In this document: one piece after another, positions 34,995 through 43,597 of the stretch
Position numbering within the stretch: position 1 is the first letter of the stretch
How the letters are laid out: each line of letters begins with the position of its first letter
Source: Kitasatospora sp. NBC_00240
GTDB lineage: Bacteria > Actinomycetota > Actinomycetes > Streptomycetales > Streptomycetaceae
Direction: 5' to 3'
NCBI RefSeq assembly: GCF_026342405.1
Contig: NZ_JAPEMU010000001.1
Location: 1,178,001-1,242,000 of the forward strand
Length of the DNA stretch: 64,000 nucleotides
Notes under the pieces: generated by a model
Told to the model about the DNA's origin: nothing
What the model saw: the letters and a program-made list of their open reading frames with translations, nothing else
Database searches by the model: none
Program-made: the position numbers and the translations under genes

Positions 34995-36194
34995 CTACAA
35001 CAGATCCGGCGACTCGATCCGCAATTCCCCGGTACCGCCGGCGAACTCCAGCAGTCGCCCGGCCTCCTCCTCGACGGCCGCCGCGTCCCGCCGGCTCAGC
35101 GCGGTGAACGGCCGGACCCGGACCACCCAGGTGCCGGCAGCCGCGGCACCCTGACCGGCCGCGGCCGCACCGGTCTCGGCCTCGGCCCGACCGGAGCGCC
35201 GGGACCGCTCGGAACGGGCCTCCGACAGCTCCCAGCTGCCCGCCACCAGGCCGTCCACCAGCAGGCTGCCGGGGATCAGGCCGTTCACGGTCATCACCCG
35301 GGAGCGGTACTCCTCCGGCAGGATCCGGCTGCGGTCGGCGTGCGCGAGCAGCAGGTTGTCGAAGGGGGCGACCAGCCGGACGGGCGCCGGGGTGGCGCCG
35401 TCCGGGCGCGGGGCGTCGGGCAGGTCGTACAGGATCCGGCCCTGCTCGTCCCGGAAGGTCGTCAGCTGCGGGGCCAGCGCGGCCAGCACCTTGCCGAGCC
35501 GGGTCAGGCCGCACCACTTCTGCACGTCGGTGGCGGTCGCCGGGCCGAAGGCCGCGAGGTAGCGCAGCACCATCACGTCCAGCGACGGTTTCGCGTCCGG
35601 CAGGCGGCCGAGCCAGTGCTCGGCCGTGGTGTGCGCGGCCGGGCCGCTACGGCCCCAGATCCCGCGCGGCGGGACCTGCACCAGCGGCAGCCGGCAGCGG
35701 ACGGCCTGGGCCAGCGCGGTCGGGTCGTGGCCGGGCAGGCCCTCCGCGAGCAGGACGCCGAGCTGCTGGAAGGTCCGGGGCTCCTGCTCGACCAGCGCCC
35801 GGCCCGCCTCGGCGAGCTTCTCGAGGTCGACGCCGGTCAGCCGCTTGCCGTAGGTGTTGCGCAGGCCTTGGTCGAGGACGGGCTGCAGCAGTGGGCGCAG
35901 CGTCAGGCAGTCGTCGGCGGTGACCAGGTGGATGGTCCCGCGCTGCAGGGCGATCCGGACCACCTCGCGGCGCTCCATCAGCTCGGTCAGCTGCCCCGGG
36001 GTGAAGCCGTCCAGGCGGGACCAGAGCCCCAGGTACGGCGGCTGCGAGACGGCCTGCGCCTGCAGACCGAGCAGGTGCCCGACCATCTCGGCGGGCGTCG
36101 TCGAGGAACGCTCCAGCAGGTGCTGACGGGCCAGCAGGGCGCGGCCCAGCTCCCGGGTGCCGAGGGTCGCGGCGGCCGCGTTCCGGGCGGTCAC
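34995..36194 (-). CDS. Winged-helix DNA-binding protein of the AlkZ-like (HTH_42) family
   Basis: A 399-residue protein with the family N-terminus LGTRELGRALLARQHLLERS, the motif LGLQAQ (a QxQ arrangement, as in AlkZ-like DNA glycosylases), and RIALQRGTIHLVTADDCLTL. Later pieces are RYLAAFGPATATDVQKWCGL and RLVAPFDNLLLAHADRSRIL. Characterised relatives (AlkZ, AlkX) excise alkylated bases or unhook interstrand crosslinks. GTG at 36194 overlaps the GDPD gene stop (GTGA), so it is translated with the two genes upstream. Confidence 0.85.
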   Translation of the reverse strand: MTARNAAAATLGTRELGRALLARQHLLERSSTTPAEMVGHLLGLQAQAVSQPPYLGLWSRLDGFTPGQLTELMERREVVRIALQRGTIHLVTADDCLTLRPLLQPVLDQGLRNTYGKRLTGVDLEKLAEAGRALVEQEPRTFQQLGVLLAEGLPGHDPTALAQAVRCRLPLVQVPPRGIWGRSGPAAHTTAEHWLGRLPDAKPSLDVMVLRYLAAFGPATATDVQKWCGLTRLGKVLAALAPQLTTFRDEQGRILYDLPDAPRPDGATPAPVRLVAPFDNLLLAHADRSRILPEEYRSRVMTVNGLIPGSLLVDGLVAGSWELSEARSERSRRSGRAEAETGAAAAGQGAAAAGTWVVRVRPFTALSRRDAAAVEEEAGRLLEFAGGTGELRIESPDLL

Positions 36195-36913
36195 CGGGCG
36201 CCGCCCAGGACCGACCTGAGCACCGCGATCCGGTTGCTGGTGATCGAGTCGACGCCGGCCCTCCGCAGCCTGCGCATGGTGCGGCGCAGGTCGGCCGTCC
36301 AGGTGCTGACGGCCAGTCCGGCCTCGTGGGCGCCCGCCACGAACTCCGGGTCGACCAGGCCGAACGGCGGGTTCACGTAGTGCGGCCGCAGGTCGGCCAG
36401 CAGGGCGGCGGCGGGCAGCCGGGGCTGGGTCCAGGTCAGGGCGATCTCGGCTCCCGGGTCCAGCTCACGGACGGCGAGCATGGCGGCCACGGGCCCGCAC
36501 CAGGCCACCCGGTCCGCCAGACCGAGGCCGACCACGGCGGCGCGGGCGGCGGCCGCCGGAGCGGCGTCGTCCAGGTCGATCAGCAGCCGGGCGGCCGGGG
36601 TGTCGGCCACCGCCTTGAGGGCGGCGGTCAGGGTCGGCACCCGGAGGTCGCCGGCGCCGACGGCGTCCAGCTGGTCGAGGGTGACCGAGCCGACCCGCCG
36701 CGGGTCGCCCCAGAGGCGTTCCAGAGTGGCGTCGTGCAGCAGGACGGGCACCCCGTCGCGGGTCAGCCGGACGTCCACCTCGACCGCGTCGGCGCCTGCG
36801 GCGAGCGCCGAGGCGACCGAGCGCAGGGTGTTCTCGCGGTGGCGGTACGGGTCGCCGCGGTGGGCCACGGCGAGCACCCGCGGCCCGGCCCCGGCGGAGC
36901 CGGCGGCGCTCAT
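36191..36913 (-). CDS. Glycerophosphodiester phosphodiesterase
   Basis: A 240-residue GDPD-family TIM-barrel enzyme that releases glycerol-3-phosphate from glycerophosphodiesters. Key residues: the catalytic His in AVAHRGDPYRHRENT with the following Glu-Asn, the metal pair in AVEVDVRLTRDGVPVLLHD (Glu, Asp, second His), and the C-terminal strand STWTADLRRTMRRL. No signal peptide, so cytoplasmic. ATG at 36913 overlaps the stop of the upstream small gene. Confidence 0.9.
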   Translation of the reverse strand: MSAAGSAGAGPRVLAVAHRGDPYRHRENTLRSVASALAAGADAVEVDVRLTRDGVPVLLHDATLERLWGDPRRVGSVTLDQLDAVGAGDLRVPTLTAALKAVADTPAARLLIDLDDAAPAAAARAAVVGLGLADRVAWCGPVAAMLAVRELDPGAEIALTWTQPRLPAAALLADLRPHYVNPPFGLVDPEFVAGAHEAGLAVSTWTADLRRTMRRLRRAGVDSITSNRIAVLRSVLGGAR

Positions 36914-37203
36914 CGGACCAGCTCGGCGAGCCGGGGGGTCAGGTCGGCCGCGCCGACCGCCTCGCGGTACTCCGCCTCGCCGGGGACGGCGACCACCAGG
37001 GTGCACGACGGCGGGAAGGTCCGCCGGCGGACCTCCGCGCCCGACAGGTCGTCGGTCGCGGGCTGCGGGTCGGCCAGGCCTGCGAAGGTCCGGTCCCGAC
37101 CGATGTCGTGGACGGTGTGCACGGCGCGGCCGTACCGGGCGGCGAGGGCCTCCACGGCGGACACCGCGCTCCGCGTGGAGGGCAGGGACGGGTGGGCGGG
37201 CAT
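36910..37203 (-). CDS. Small hypothetical protein
   Basis: A 97-residue protein from ATG 37203 with GGAAGAGG upstream. It has a helical start (STRSAVSAVEALAARYGRAV) and a C-terminal beta-like part (CTLVVAVPGEAEYREAVG). First gene of a tightly overlapping trio with the phosphodiesterase and the winged-helix gene. Function unknown. Confidence 0.65.
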   Translation of the reverse strand: MPAHPSLPSTRSAVSAVEALAARYGRAVHTVHDIGRDRTFAGLADPQPATDDLSGAEVRRRTFPPSCTLVVAVPGEAEYREAVGAADLTPRLAELVR

Positions 37204-37390
37204 GGGTGCGGCGACCTCTTCCGGTTCCTGGGCGGACGTTCCTGGGCGGTTCTTCCTGGGCGGAGGCTCCCGGGCGCTGTGCGGTCCGGGGCGCTGCCGG
37301 GGCCCCATCTCGGGGCGGGTCGCCGGACGGGCGGCCGGTCCGGCTCGTCCGGCCGGCGGACAGCTGGACGCCTACCCCTTCTCGGCCGGG

Positions 37391-37804
37391 TCAGCCGCGC
37401 TCGACCATCACATTGGTCGACTTGATGACGGCGGTCGCGGCGGCGCCGGGTACCAGGCCCAGCTCCTCGGCCGACTCCCGGCTGATCAGCGAGACCACCC
37501 GGAACGGGCCGGCCTGGATCTCCACCTGCGCCGCCACGTCCCCCAGCACCACGTGCGTGACGATCCCGGGGAAGCGGTTGCGGGCCGAGGAGGGGCGCCC
37601 CTCGGCCTCGGGGTTGTCGCTCCGGGCCAGTTCGCGCGCGAAGGCCGCGAGCTGGGCGCCGGGGATGATCCGGTGGCCGTGCTCGTCCCGCTCGGCGGCG
37701 ACCCGCCCGGCGTCCACCCACCGCCGCATGGTGTCGGCACTGACGCCGAGCATCGCGGCGGCCTCGCCGATGCGGTACGGGTTGACCGGCGCGGGCAGGC
37801 CCAT
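37391..37804 (-). CDS. HTH-TOBE protein (molybdopterin/molybdate-binding type regulator)
   Basis: A 137-residue protein. Residues 8-40 form a MerR/excisionase-like helix-turn-helix (YRIGEAAAMLGVSADTMRRW), and residues 70-137 form a TOBE (Mop) domain (RFPGIVTHVVLGDVAAQVEI, VVSLISRESAEELGLVPG, AVIKSTNVMVERG). TOBE domains bind molybdate or similar oxyanions. This short architecture is common in actinomycetes, often near molybdate transport genes, though none is nearby here. ATG at 37804. Confidence 0.9.
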   Translation of the reverse strand: MGLPAPVNPYRIGEAAAMLGVSADTMRRWVDAGRVAAERDEHGHRIIPGAQLAAFARELARSDNPEAEGRPSSARNRFPGIVTHVVLGDVAAQVEIQAGPFRVVSLISRESAEELGLVPGAAATAVIKSTNVMVERG

Positions 37805-38021
37805 GTGCGACTCCTGGCGGTGTGTCGGCAGATCCACTGTCGCCGCCATCCTGCCGTACGGCACCGGCCGATCGCGAAGCGGAGCGCCGCCCGTCCGCCG
37901 CGCTCGGGCCCGGCCGGTGGTGGATATTCAGCCACGATTCGCCCGTAAACTGCACCAATCGGACAGATGTTTCCGCCCGCTCATGGTCGGATCGACTGTC
38001 GGCCCCGGACAAAAGGCAGCG

Positions 38022-38420
38022 ATGTACGGGTCATCGAGGCGCGGCTTACCGGATCGCGGCACCGCACGGATCGGCCGGGCCCGGATCGGCCCCGGAGGGA
38101 GCGGCGCCGGAGGGATCGGACGAGTACGCGCGCCCGGCGGTCGGTCGGGCGCCCGGGCCGCCGGACCGGTGCCGTTCGCGTTCGCCGCCCAGGCGCGGCA
38201 ACACGACGGGCCCGACCGGGGGTACGCGAGCAACGTGGCACCACCGGCCCCCGAGCGGGTGTCCCTGCGGACGGCCTGCGGACGGGCGGCGGTCGGCCTG
38301 CTGCTGGTGGCGGGCCTGGTGGCGGCGGTGATCCTGGGCACCCCCGCCCTGTCGGCCCCGGGCACCGGCCCGGCTGCCCCTCCCGGCGCGCAGCCCGCAC
38401 CGGCCCGCGGCCACCACTGA
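38022..38420 (+). CDS. Possible small single-span membrane protein
   Basis: A 132-residue frame with ATG 38022 after AAAAGG. The N-terminal half is Gly/Arg-rich, and residues 88-110 (AAVGLLLVAGLVAAVILG) form a membrane helix followed by a Pro/Ala tail. No family known. The low-complexity start makes the beginning of the real gene uncertain. Confidence 0.45.
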   Translation: MYGSSRRGLPDRGTARIGRARIGPGGSGAGGIGRVRAPGGRSGARAAGPVPFAFAAQARQHDGPDRGYASNVAPPAPERVSLRTACGRAAVGLLLVAGLVAAVILGTPALSAPGTGPAAPPGAQPAPARGHH

Positions 38421-38522
38421 GATCCCGGGCCCAGGAGCGGCCGCACGCCCGGCAGCGGTACTACCGCACCCCCGAGGCGGCGCAGCAGTACGGCCGGCCA
38501 CGCCCAGGAGGCCGCCGAAGGC

Positions 38523-39716
38523 TCAGGGCCCGCCGAAGAGGTCCCGGCGGGCGGCGTCGCAGGCGAGGAGGACGGCGCCGCCGAGCACCCCGCCGCCGCC
38601 GACCGCGCCGACCCGCACCTCGGTGCGCAGCGGCGAGAGTTCGGCCAGCTTCCGGCCGACCCGGCCGGCCAGCTCGGCGCCGCCGGCCCGGCCGACCTCC
38701 CCGCCGAGCACCACGCAGCCGGGGTCGAGCACCACGCAGAGCGCGGCGGCGCCGACGGCCACCCGATCGGCGAAGGCGTCCAGGAAGGGCGCGCCGGCGG
38801 GGCCCGCCGCGACCGCCGCGTGGACCACCGCTTCGGCGGCGGCCGCGTCGCCGGCCTCGTCGGCGGGCAGGCCGAGAGCGCGGGCCATCGCACAGACGGC
38901 GCCGCTGCCGACCAGGGTGTGGAAGCCGCCCTCGCAGTCGGAGGCGGTGGGCAGCCGGTCCGTCCCGGGGACGGGCAGGAAGCCGATCTCGCCGGTGCCG
39001 CCGGAGGCGCCGCGCCGCAGCCTGCCGTCCAGCACCACGCCGGCGCCGGTGCCGTGGCCGAGCCAGAGCAGCACGAAGGTGTCGCGGTCGCGGGCGGCGC
39101 CGGTGCGGTGCTCGGTGATGGCGGCCAGGTTGACCTCGTTCTCCAGGATCAGCCCGGTGCCGGGAAGTTCCCGCAGTTCGGCGATCAGATCGGTGTGCCA
39201 GCCCGGGAGGCCGCCGGTGTTGTCGAGCCGCCCGGTGGCGGGGTCGACCAGGCCCGGGATGCCGACGGCCACGGTGTGCAGTTGCTCGACGCCGGCCTGG
39301 TGGGCGGTGTCCAGCAGGGTGCTGACCGTCCGCTCGGCGAGTCCTTCGGTGCCGTCAGCCGGCTCGGGGCCGGCCGGGATCTCGGCGGTGGCGAGCGTGT
39401 GGCCGGCCAGGTCGGCGATGACGAGGCTGACGCCGACGGAGCGGACGTCGATGGCCGCGATGTGCGCGCGGGAGGCGACCAGGGCGTAGAGCCGGGCGTT
39501 CGGGCCGCGGCGCTGCTCGCCGCGCTCGCCGGCCAGCGCGACCAGGCCGCTGCGTTGCAGCCGGTCCAGCAGATCGGAGACGGTCGGCCGGGAGAGGCCG
39601 GTGAGTTCCCGCAGCTCGGTCGCGGTGAGCGGGCCCTGTTCGAGCAGCAGGTTGAGCGCCAGCCGGTCGTTGATGGCCCGGGCGGTGCTCGGTGTCGCCG
39701 TTCGAACGGTGGTCAT
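38523..39716 (-). CDS. ROK family transcriptional regulator
   Basis: A 397-residue NagC/Mlc-type protein: N-terminal winged helix (GPLTATELRELTGLSRPTVS) and a C-terminal sugar-kinase-like ROK domain (IAAIDVRSVGVSLVIADLAG, HTVAVGIPGLVDPATG, LLWLGHGTGAGVVLDGRLRR, GASGGTGEIGFLP). The usual CxCGxxGCxE zinc motif after EIG is absent (no Cys cluster there). It is divergent to an MFS transporter gene with a 7+7 inverted repeat between them, so it probably represses that transporter until a sugar or related ligand binds. ATG at 39716. Confidence 0.9.
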   Translation of the reverse strand: MTTVRTATPSTARAINDRLALNLLLEQGPLTATELRELTGLSRPTVSDLLDRLQRSGLVALAGERGEQRRGPNARLYALVASRAHIAAIDVRSVGVSLVIADLAGHTLATAEIPAGPEPADGTEGLAERTVSTLLDTAHQAGVEQLHTVAVGIPGLVDPATGRLDNTGGLPGWHTDLIAELRELPGTGLILENEVNLAAITEHRTGAARDRDTFVLLWLGHGTGAGVVLDGRLRRGASGGTGEIGFLPVPGTDRLPTASDCEGGFHTLVGSGAVCAMARALGLPADEAGDAAAAEAVVHAAVAAGPAGAPFLDAFADRVAVGAAALCVVLDPGCVVLGGEVGRAGGAELAGRVGRKLAELSPLRTEVRVGAVGGGGVLGGAVLLACDAARRDLFGGP

Positions 39717-39756
39717 GAGGCTGCATCCTTCCAGACTGCGTAGCTGCAACTGTTTC

Positions 39757-39777
39757 TATCAGGGTCCCTTCCTGATA
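39757..39777. promoter_or_regulatory. Inverted repeat between ROK gene and MFS gene
   Basis: TATCAGG and CCTGATA, perfect 7-base arms with a 7-base spacer, 41 bases before the ROK start and 85 bases before the MFS start. The position and AT-rich arms fit the operator of the ROK regulator controlling both directions. Confidence 0.65.
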
Positions 39778-39861
39778 ATTTATCGGACCGGGCGCCCATC
39801 CGGGTTCCCCGACCATGGACGGCACCGTCGCGCCTGCCCCGCGACTCGGAGGGACCCTGGA

Positions 39862-41088
39862 ATGCCCGAGATCCTCAAGGACCCACGCCGGGCCCGGGTG
39901 AGCATCGCCCTGGTGTTCGCCCTGCACGGCTCGGTCACCGGCACCTTCGCCACCCGGATCCCCTGGATCCAGCACCACCTCGACCTCGGGCCCGGCCAGC
40001 TCGGCCTGGCCCTGGTGATGCCGGCGATCGGCTCCTCGCTGGCCATGCCGCTGGCCGGGCGGATCGTCCACCGGTTCGGCGGCCGGGCCGCCACCGGCGC
40101 GCTGATCACCCTGTGGTGCCTGTCGCTGGCCCTGCCGGCGCTGGCCCCCTCACTGCTCTTCCTCTGCCTGTCGCTGCTGGTCTACGGCGCCACCGCCGGC
40201 ATGGCCGACGTGGCGATGAACGCCCAGGGCGTGGAGATCGAGGAGCGGCTCGGTCGCTCGATCATGTCCGGCCTGCACGGCATGTGGAGCGTCGGCACCC
40301 TGCTCGCCTCCGCCGTCGGCGTCCTGGCCGCCCACCAGAACCTGGACGCCCGGCTCCAGCTCGCGATCACCGCCGGCGTGCTCGCCGTCCTCGCCCAGCT
40401 GGTCTCCCGGCAGCTGCCGGACATCCGGTCCAAGCCCGGCGAGGAGGCGCCGCCGCACTTCGCCCTGCCGCCGCGCAGCGCGCTGGCGATCGGACTGGTC
40501 GGCTTCTGCGCGGTCTTCGCCGAGGGCGCCTCGATGGACTGGAGCGGTGTCTACCTGCGGGACGTCACCGGGGCCTCGGCCACCGTCGCGGCCGCCGCGT
40601 ACACCGCCTTCGCGCTCACCATGGCGGTCAGCCGGCTGGCCGGCGACGCGGCGATCCACCGGCTCGGGGCGGTGCCCGCGACCCGGATCAGCGGCGCGAT
40701 CGCCACCGTGGGCGGCCTGCTGGTGGTGTTCGCCGACACGCCCTACCTGGCGATTCCCGGCTTCGCCCTGATCGGGATCGGGATCGCGGTCGTGGTGCCG
40801 CTCGCCTTCGCGGCGGCCGGGCGGACCGGGGGCAACCCCAGCCAGGCGATCGCCGGCGTCGCGACCGTCACCTACACCTCCAGCCTGATCGCACCCGCCG
40901 TGATCGGCGTCCTCGCCGAGGCGACCTCGCTCAGCGTGTCCTTCGCCCTGGTCACCCTGCTCGCCGCGGCGCTCATCCTCAGCGCCGGGGCCCTGCGCCG
41001 CCCGACCGCGGCCGCCGACCCCGTGCAGCCGCCGGCGGCCGGCCCGGTGGACTCCGTCGGCAGCGTTCCCAGCGACGCCCGGCGCTGA
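39862..41088 (+). CDS. MFS transporter (YbjJ/sugar-type)
   Basis: A 408-residue protein with 12 hydrophobic segments. The start ALVFALHGSVTGTFATRIPW followed by HLDLGPGQLGLALVMPAIGS is characteristic of the YbjJ-like branch, which includes putative sugar and multidrug carriers. GMADVAMNAQGVEIEERLGR and SGLHGMWSVGTLLAS are further conserved pieces. ATG at 39862 has GGAGGG 8 bases upstream. Divergent from the ROK regulator and probably controlled by it. A strong hairpin follows the stop. Confidence 0.9.
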   Translation: MPEILKDPRRARVSIALVFALHGSVTGTFATRIPWIQHHLDLGPGQLGLALVMPAIGSSLAMPLAGRIVHRFGGRAATGALITLWCLSLALPALAPSLLFLCLSLLVYGATAGMADVAMNAQGVEIEERLGRSIMSGLHGMWSVGTLLASAVGVLAAHQNLDARLQLAITAGVLAVLAQLVSRQLPDIRSKPGEEAPPHFALPPRSALAIGLVGFCAVFAEGASMDWSGVYLRDVTGASATVAAAAYTAFALTMAVSRLAGDAAIHRLGAVPATRISGAIATVGGLLVVFADTPYLAIPGFALIGIGIAVVVPLAFAAAGRTGGNPSQAIAGVATVTYTSSLIAPAVIGVLAEATSLSVSFALVTLLAAALILSAGALRRPTAAADPVQPPAAGPVDSVGSVPSDARR

Positions 41089-41111
41089 CCTGCTCCCCTG
41101 CGGCGCGCTCG

Positions 41112-41155
41112 GCCGCCGCCTCCGGCCGGCTTTCCGCCCGGCCGGTGGCGGCGGC
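41112..41155 (+). terminator. Terminator after the MFS gene
   Basis: 18-base arms with a single T:T mismatch (GCCGCCGCC-T-CCGGCCGG and its counterpart) and an 8-base loop, 24 bases after the MFS stop. It ends only 12 bases before the next start codon. Confidence 0.75.
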
Positions 41156-41167
41156 TAAGCTCGCCCG

Positions 41168-41875
41168 GTGCTCGCTCCCCCGCCCTCCCCGCCGGCCCGG
41201 CCCTGGCCGCACCGGGTGGCACTGTCGCCCTGGACCAGGCTCGCCCTGCTGGTCGTGATCCTCGGCGCGGCCGCCGGCTCGCTGCTCCTCTGGGACCCGT
41301 CCGCCCTGCTGTCCGGCGGTCTGGCCTCGACCGTGCCGGGGATCTGGCAGGCGCCCGCCTTCCTCGCGGTGTACGCGGTGGGCACCTTGGCCTTCGTCCC
41401 GCGACCCGCCCTGAACGCCGCCGCCGGTCTGCTGCTCGGCATCGAGCAGGGGCTGCTGCTCGCCGTCCTCGGCACCACGCTGGGCGCCGCGCTGGCCTTC
41501 GGGCTCGGCCGGCTGCTCGGCCGGGACGCGCTGCGCCCGCTGCTGCGGGGCCGGGCGCTCACCGCGCTCGACCGCCGCTTCACCGAGCAGGGGTTCCGCA
41601 GCGTGCTGCTGCTGCGACTGTTCCCGGGGCTGCCGTTCCAGGCCGGCAACTTCGCCGCCGCGTTCTCCGGGGTACGGTTCGCCCCCTTCCTGGCCGCCAC
41701 CGCGATCGGCGTGGTCCCGGCCACCGCCGCGTACGTGGTCGCCGCCGCGAGCGCGCGGACGCCGGGCTCGGCGGCCTTCGTGGTCTCGGCCGGGGCCATC
41801 GCGCTGATGGTGCTGATCAGCCTGGCCTCGGTGTGGCGGGCCGCCCGGCGCCGGCCGCGCGCCGAGGCCGCCTGA
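41168..41875 (+). CDS. TVP38/TMEM64 family membrane protein
   Basis: A 235-residue protein of the DedA-like superfamily with 5-6 hydrophobic helices. Conserved features: FLAVYAVGTLAFVPRPALNA, the glycine-rich LLGTTLGAALAFGLGRLLGR-type region, and LLLLRLFPGLPFQAGNFAAA, the family signature (RLxPxxPF-N). GTG at 41168. DedA/TVP38 proteins act in membrane lipid or proton-dependent carrier functions. Confidence 0.9.
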   Translation: MLAPPPSPPARPWPHRVALSPWTRLALLVVILGAAAGSLLLWDPSALLSGGLASTVPGIWQAPAFLAVYAVGTLAFVPRPALNAAAGLLLGIEQGLLLAVLGTTLGAALAFGLGRLLGRDALRPLLRGRALTALDRRFTEQGFRSVLLLRLFPGLPFQAGNFAAAFSGVRFAPFLAATAIGVVPATAAYVVAAASARTPGSAAFVVSAGAIALMVLISLASVWRAARRRPRAEAA

Positions 41876-42050
41876 GAGCGCGCCCGGTCCGACGGCGCCG
41901 GCCCCGGGAGCATCCGGCCCGAGCGCACCCCACCGCGCACGACCCCACCCGCGCATGATCCCGCCGGGCGCCGGCCGCCCTGCCGGTACCCGGGCGCGCC
42001 GTCCGACTATTCGGTCGCCTCTGTCGGTGCTCTGCGCCAGGATGGCCGCC

Positions 42051-42575
42051 ATGACCACCACCACGAGCGGCACCGACCGCATCGAGCCCCCGTTCGCCGC
42101 CGACGAGAGCGCCATGCTGGCCTCTTGGCTCGACTTCCACCGGGCCACCCTCGCCGTGAAGTGCGAGGGTCTGACGGACGAGCAGCTGCGACTGCGCTCC
42201 GTCCCGCCGTCCACACTGTCGCTGCTCGGGCTGGTCCGGCACATGGCCGAGGTCGAGCGGCACTGGTACCAGGGCATCCTGCTCGGCGAGGAGCTGGGCG
42301 AGGGGCTCTACTGGACGGCCGAGGACGAGGACGGCGACTTCAACGGTGTGGACACCGCGGACGCCGCCGAGGCCTTCGCCACCTGGCAGGCACAGATCGA
42401 ACTCGCCCGCCGGGCCTCCGAAGGGCTGCCGCCGGAGACGGTCGGCCGGCGCAAGCGCCGGGGCGCGGACGTGACCCTGCGCTGGATCCAGGTGCACATG
42501 ATCGAGGAGTACGCACGGCACAACGGGCACGCGGATCTGCTCCGGGAGCTTGTGGACGGCACCACGGGGGAATGA
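42051..42575 (+). CDS. DinB family protein (mycothiol transferase-like)
   Basis: A 174-residue four-helix-bundle protein of the DinB/DUF664 type. LLGLVRHMAEVERHWYQGIL contributes the first metal His. The C-terminal WIQVHMIEEYARHNGHADLL with HNGHADLLRE carries the other ligands and is the family hallmark. Relatives in actinobacteria attach mycothiol to electrophiles. ATG 42051 has AGGATGG 7-9 bases upstream; ATG 42042 is an alternative. Confidence 0.9.
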   Translation: MTTTTSGTDRIEPPFAADESAMLASWLDFHRATLAVKCEGLTDEQLRLRSVPPSTLSLLGLVRHMAEVERHWYQGILLGEELGEGLYWTAEDEDGDFNGVDTADAAEAFATWQAQIELARRASEGLPPETVGRRKRRGADVTLRWIQVHMIEEYARHNGHADLLRELVDGTTGE

Positions 42576-42845
42576 ATCCCCTTCACCGAGGTTGACGGAC
42601 GGTCAATTCGGGGCTGACCCGTACCGGTATGGTCCACGCGCGCAACCATACGGCGAGCTGGGGCGTCGCATCTGTTGTCCGGGTCGGCCCGGATCGGCGG
42701 CGCGCCACGACCCTTACAGCGGTCGCGAGCGGGCACCGGACCGGTGATCAGTGCGATACTCGGACAGTTCCGACGAGTGGATGACGTGTCAAAAGGGCAC
42801 GCGCACCCGGGGGGACGCGTTCGGGACGAGACAGGGAGGCGCGGC

Positions 42846-43238
42846 ATGGGAGCACTTCGCGACGAGCACCACAACGGGTGGCTGATGCCCTCCGGAAACT
42901 ACCCCGCCGCGGCGTACGACGATTCGTGGGCGGACCAGGAGACGATGCCGGCCGCCCCGGCTCCCACGAAGATCGTCTCCCTGCGGCCCACCGGATTCGA
43001 GGCGGCCCGCACGGTCGGCGAGCACATCCGGGCCAGCACGCCCGTGGTGATGGACCTGACCGAGATGGACGACGCCGAGGCCAAGCGCATGGTCGACTTC
43101 GCCTCCGGCCTGATCTTCGGCACCGGCGGCGGGATCGAGCGGATCGCCCGCCGGGTCTTCCTGCTCACGCCGGCCGATGTCGAGGTCATGGTGATCGACC
43201 GGCCGCTGGACGAGACCGGCTTCTACAACCAGAGCTGA
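42846..43238 (+). CDS. SepF-like cell division protein
   Basis: A 130-residue protein with the SepF core: KIVSLRPTGFEAARTVGEHI, VVMDLTEMDDAEAKRMVDFA, SGLIFGTGGGIERIARRVFL and LTPADVEVM. SepF binds FtsZ and tethers it to the membrane. This copy lacks the typical N-terminal amphipathic MRKxxxYLGL helix, so it corresponds to one of the additional SepF-like paralogues of streptomycetes rather than the dcw-cluster SepF. ATG at 42846 with GGGAGG upstream; a terminator follows. Confidence 0.9.
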   Translation: MGALRDEHHNGWLMPSGNYPAAAYDDSWADQETMPAAPAPTKIVSLRPTGFEAARTVGEHIRASTPVVMDLTEMDDAEAKRMVDFASGLIFGTGGGIERIARRVFLLTPADVEVMVIDRPLDETGFYNQS

Positions 43239-43277
43239 GCGACGCTTCTCGGCGATCGCACGAGGCAGGACACCCCA

Positions 43278-43308
43278 CCGGGGACGGCAGAGCGGGAGCC
43301 GTCCCCGG
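43278..43308 (+). terminator. Terminator after the SepF-like gene
   Basis: Perfect 11-base arms CCGGGGACGGC / GCCGTCCCCGG with a 9-base loop, followed by TT, 40 bases after the stop. Confidence 0.75.
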
Positions 43309-43560
43309 TTCTTGCGCTCCGGGCGCCCCGCAGACCGCCGACCTGGCGCGATCCGCCGGCCGCAACCTCAATACCGGGCCAGGTCCGCCACAAGAGATCC
43401 CTCTGCCGGGCGGCCCGGCACCGCCCCGCCCGCCCGGCACAGCCCCGCCCGCCCGCCCGGCACTGCCCCGGGGTCGGCCTGGCCCGGCCCCGGCAATCGA
43501 CCCGGTCCGGGCACCCCGCACTCGGCGCCAAGCGCTCGAGTGAGGCACTCGGCCATAACT

Positions 43561-43578
43561 TGAGACATGAATGTCTCA
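43561..43578. promoter_or_regulatory. Operator and promoter of the TetR-efflux operon
   Basis: Perfect palindrome TGAGACAT-GA-ATGTCTCA. It overlaps a -35-like TTGAGA (43560-43565), and a -10-like TACACT follows at 43586-43591, so the site lies where a TetR repressor would block RNA polymerase. The initiation point expected from the -10 falls at or next to the ATG at 43598, implying a leaderless mRNA. Confidence 0.75.
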
Positions 43579-43597
43579 TCTGATCTACACTTGTCCC

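Larger units (their letters stand above)
43239..43597. other. Intergenic region with terminator and low-complexity DNA
   Basis: Contains the sepF-like terminator (43278-43308), a run of CCGCCCGCCCGGCA-type repeats (about 43420-43470), and the promoter/operator of the following TetR gene at the right end. No gene seen. Confidence 0.5.

Noticed and set aside
43420..43470. CCGCCCGCCCGGCA repeats suggestive of an array
   Set aside because: Simple low-complexity slippage repeats; no regular spacers, so not a CRISPR array. I saw no CRISPR array anywhere in the window.
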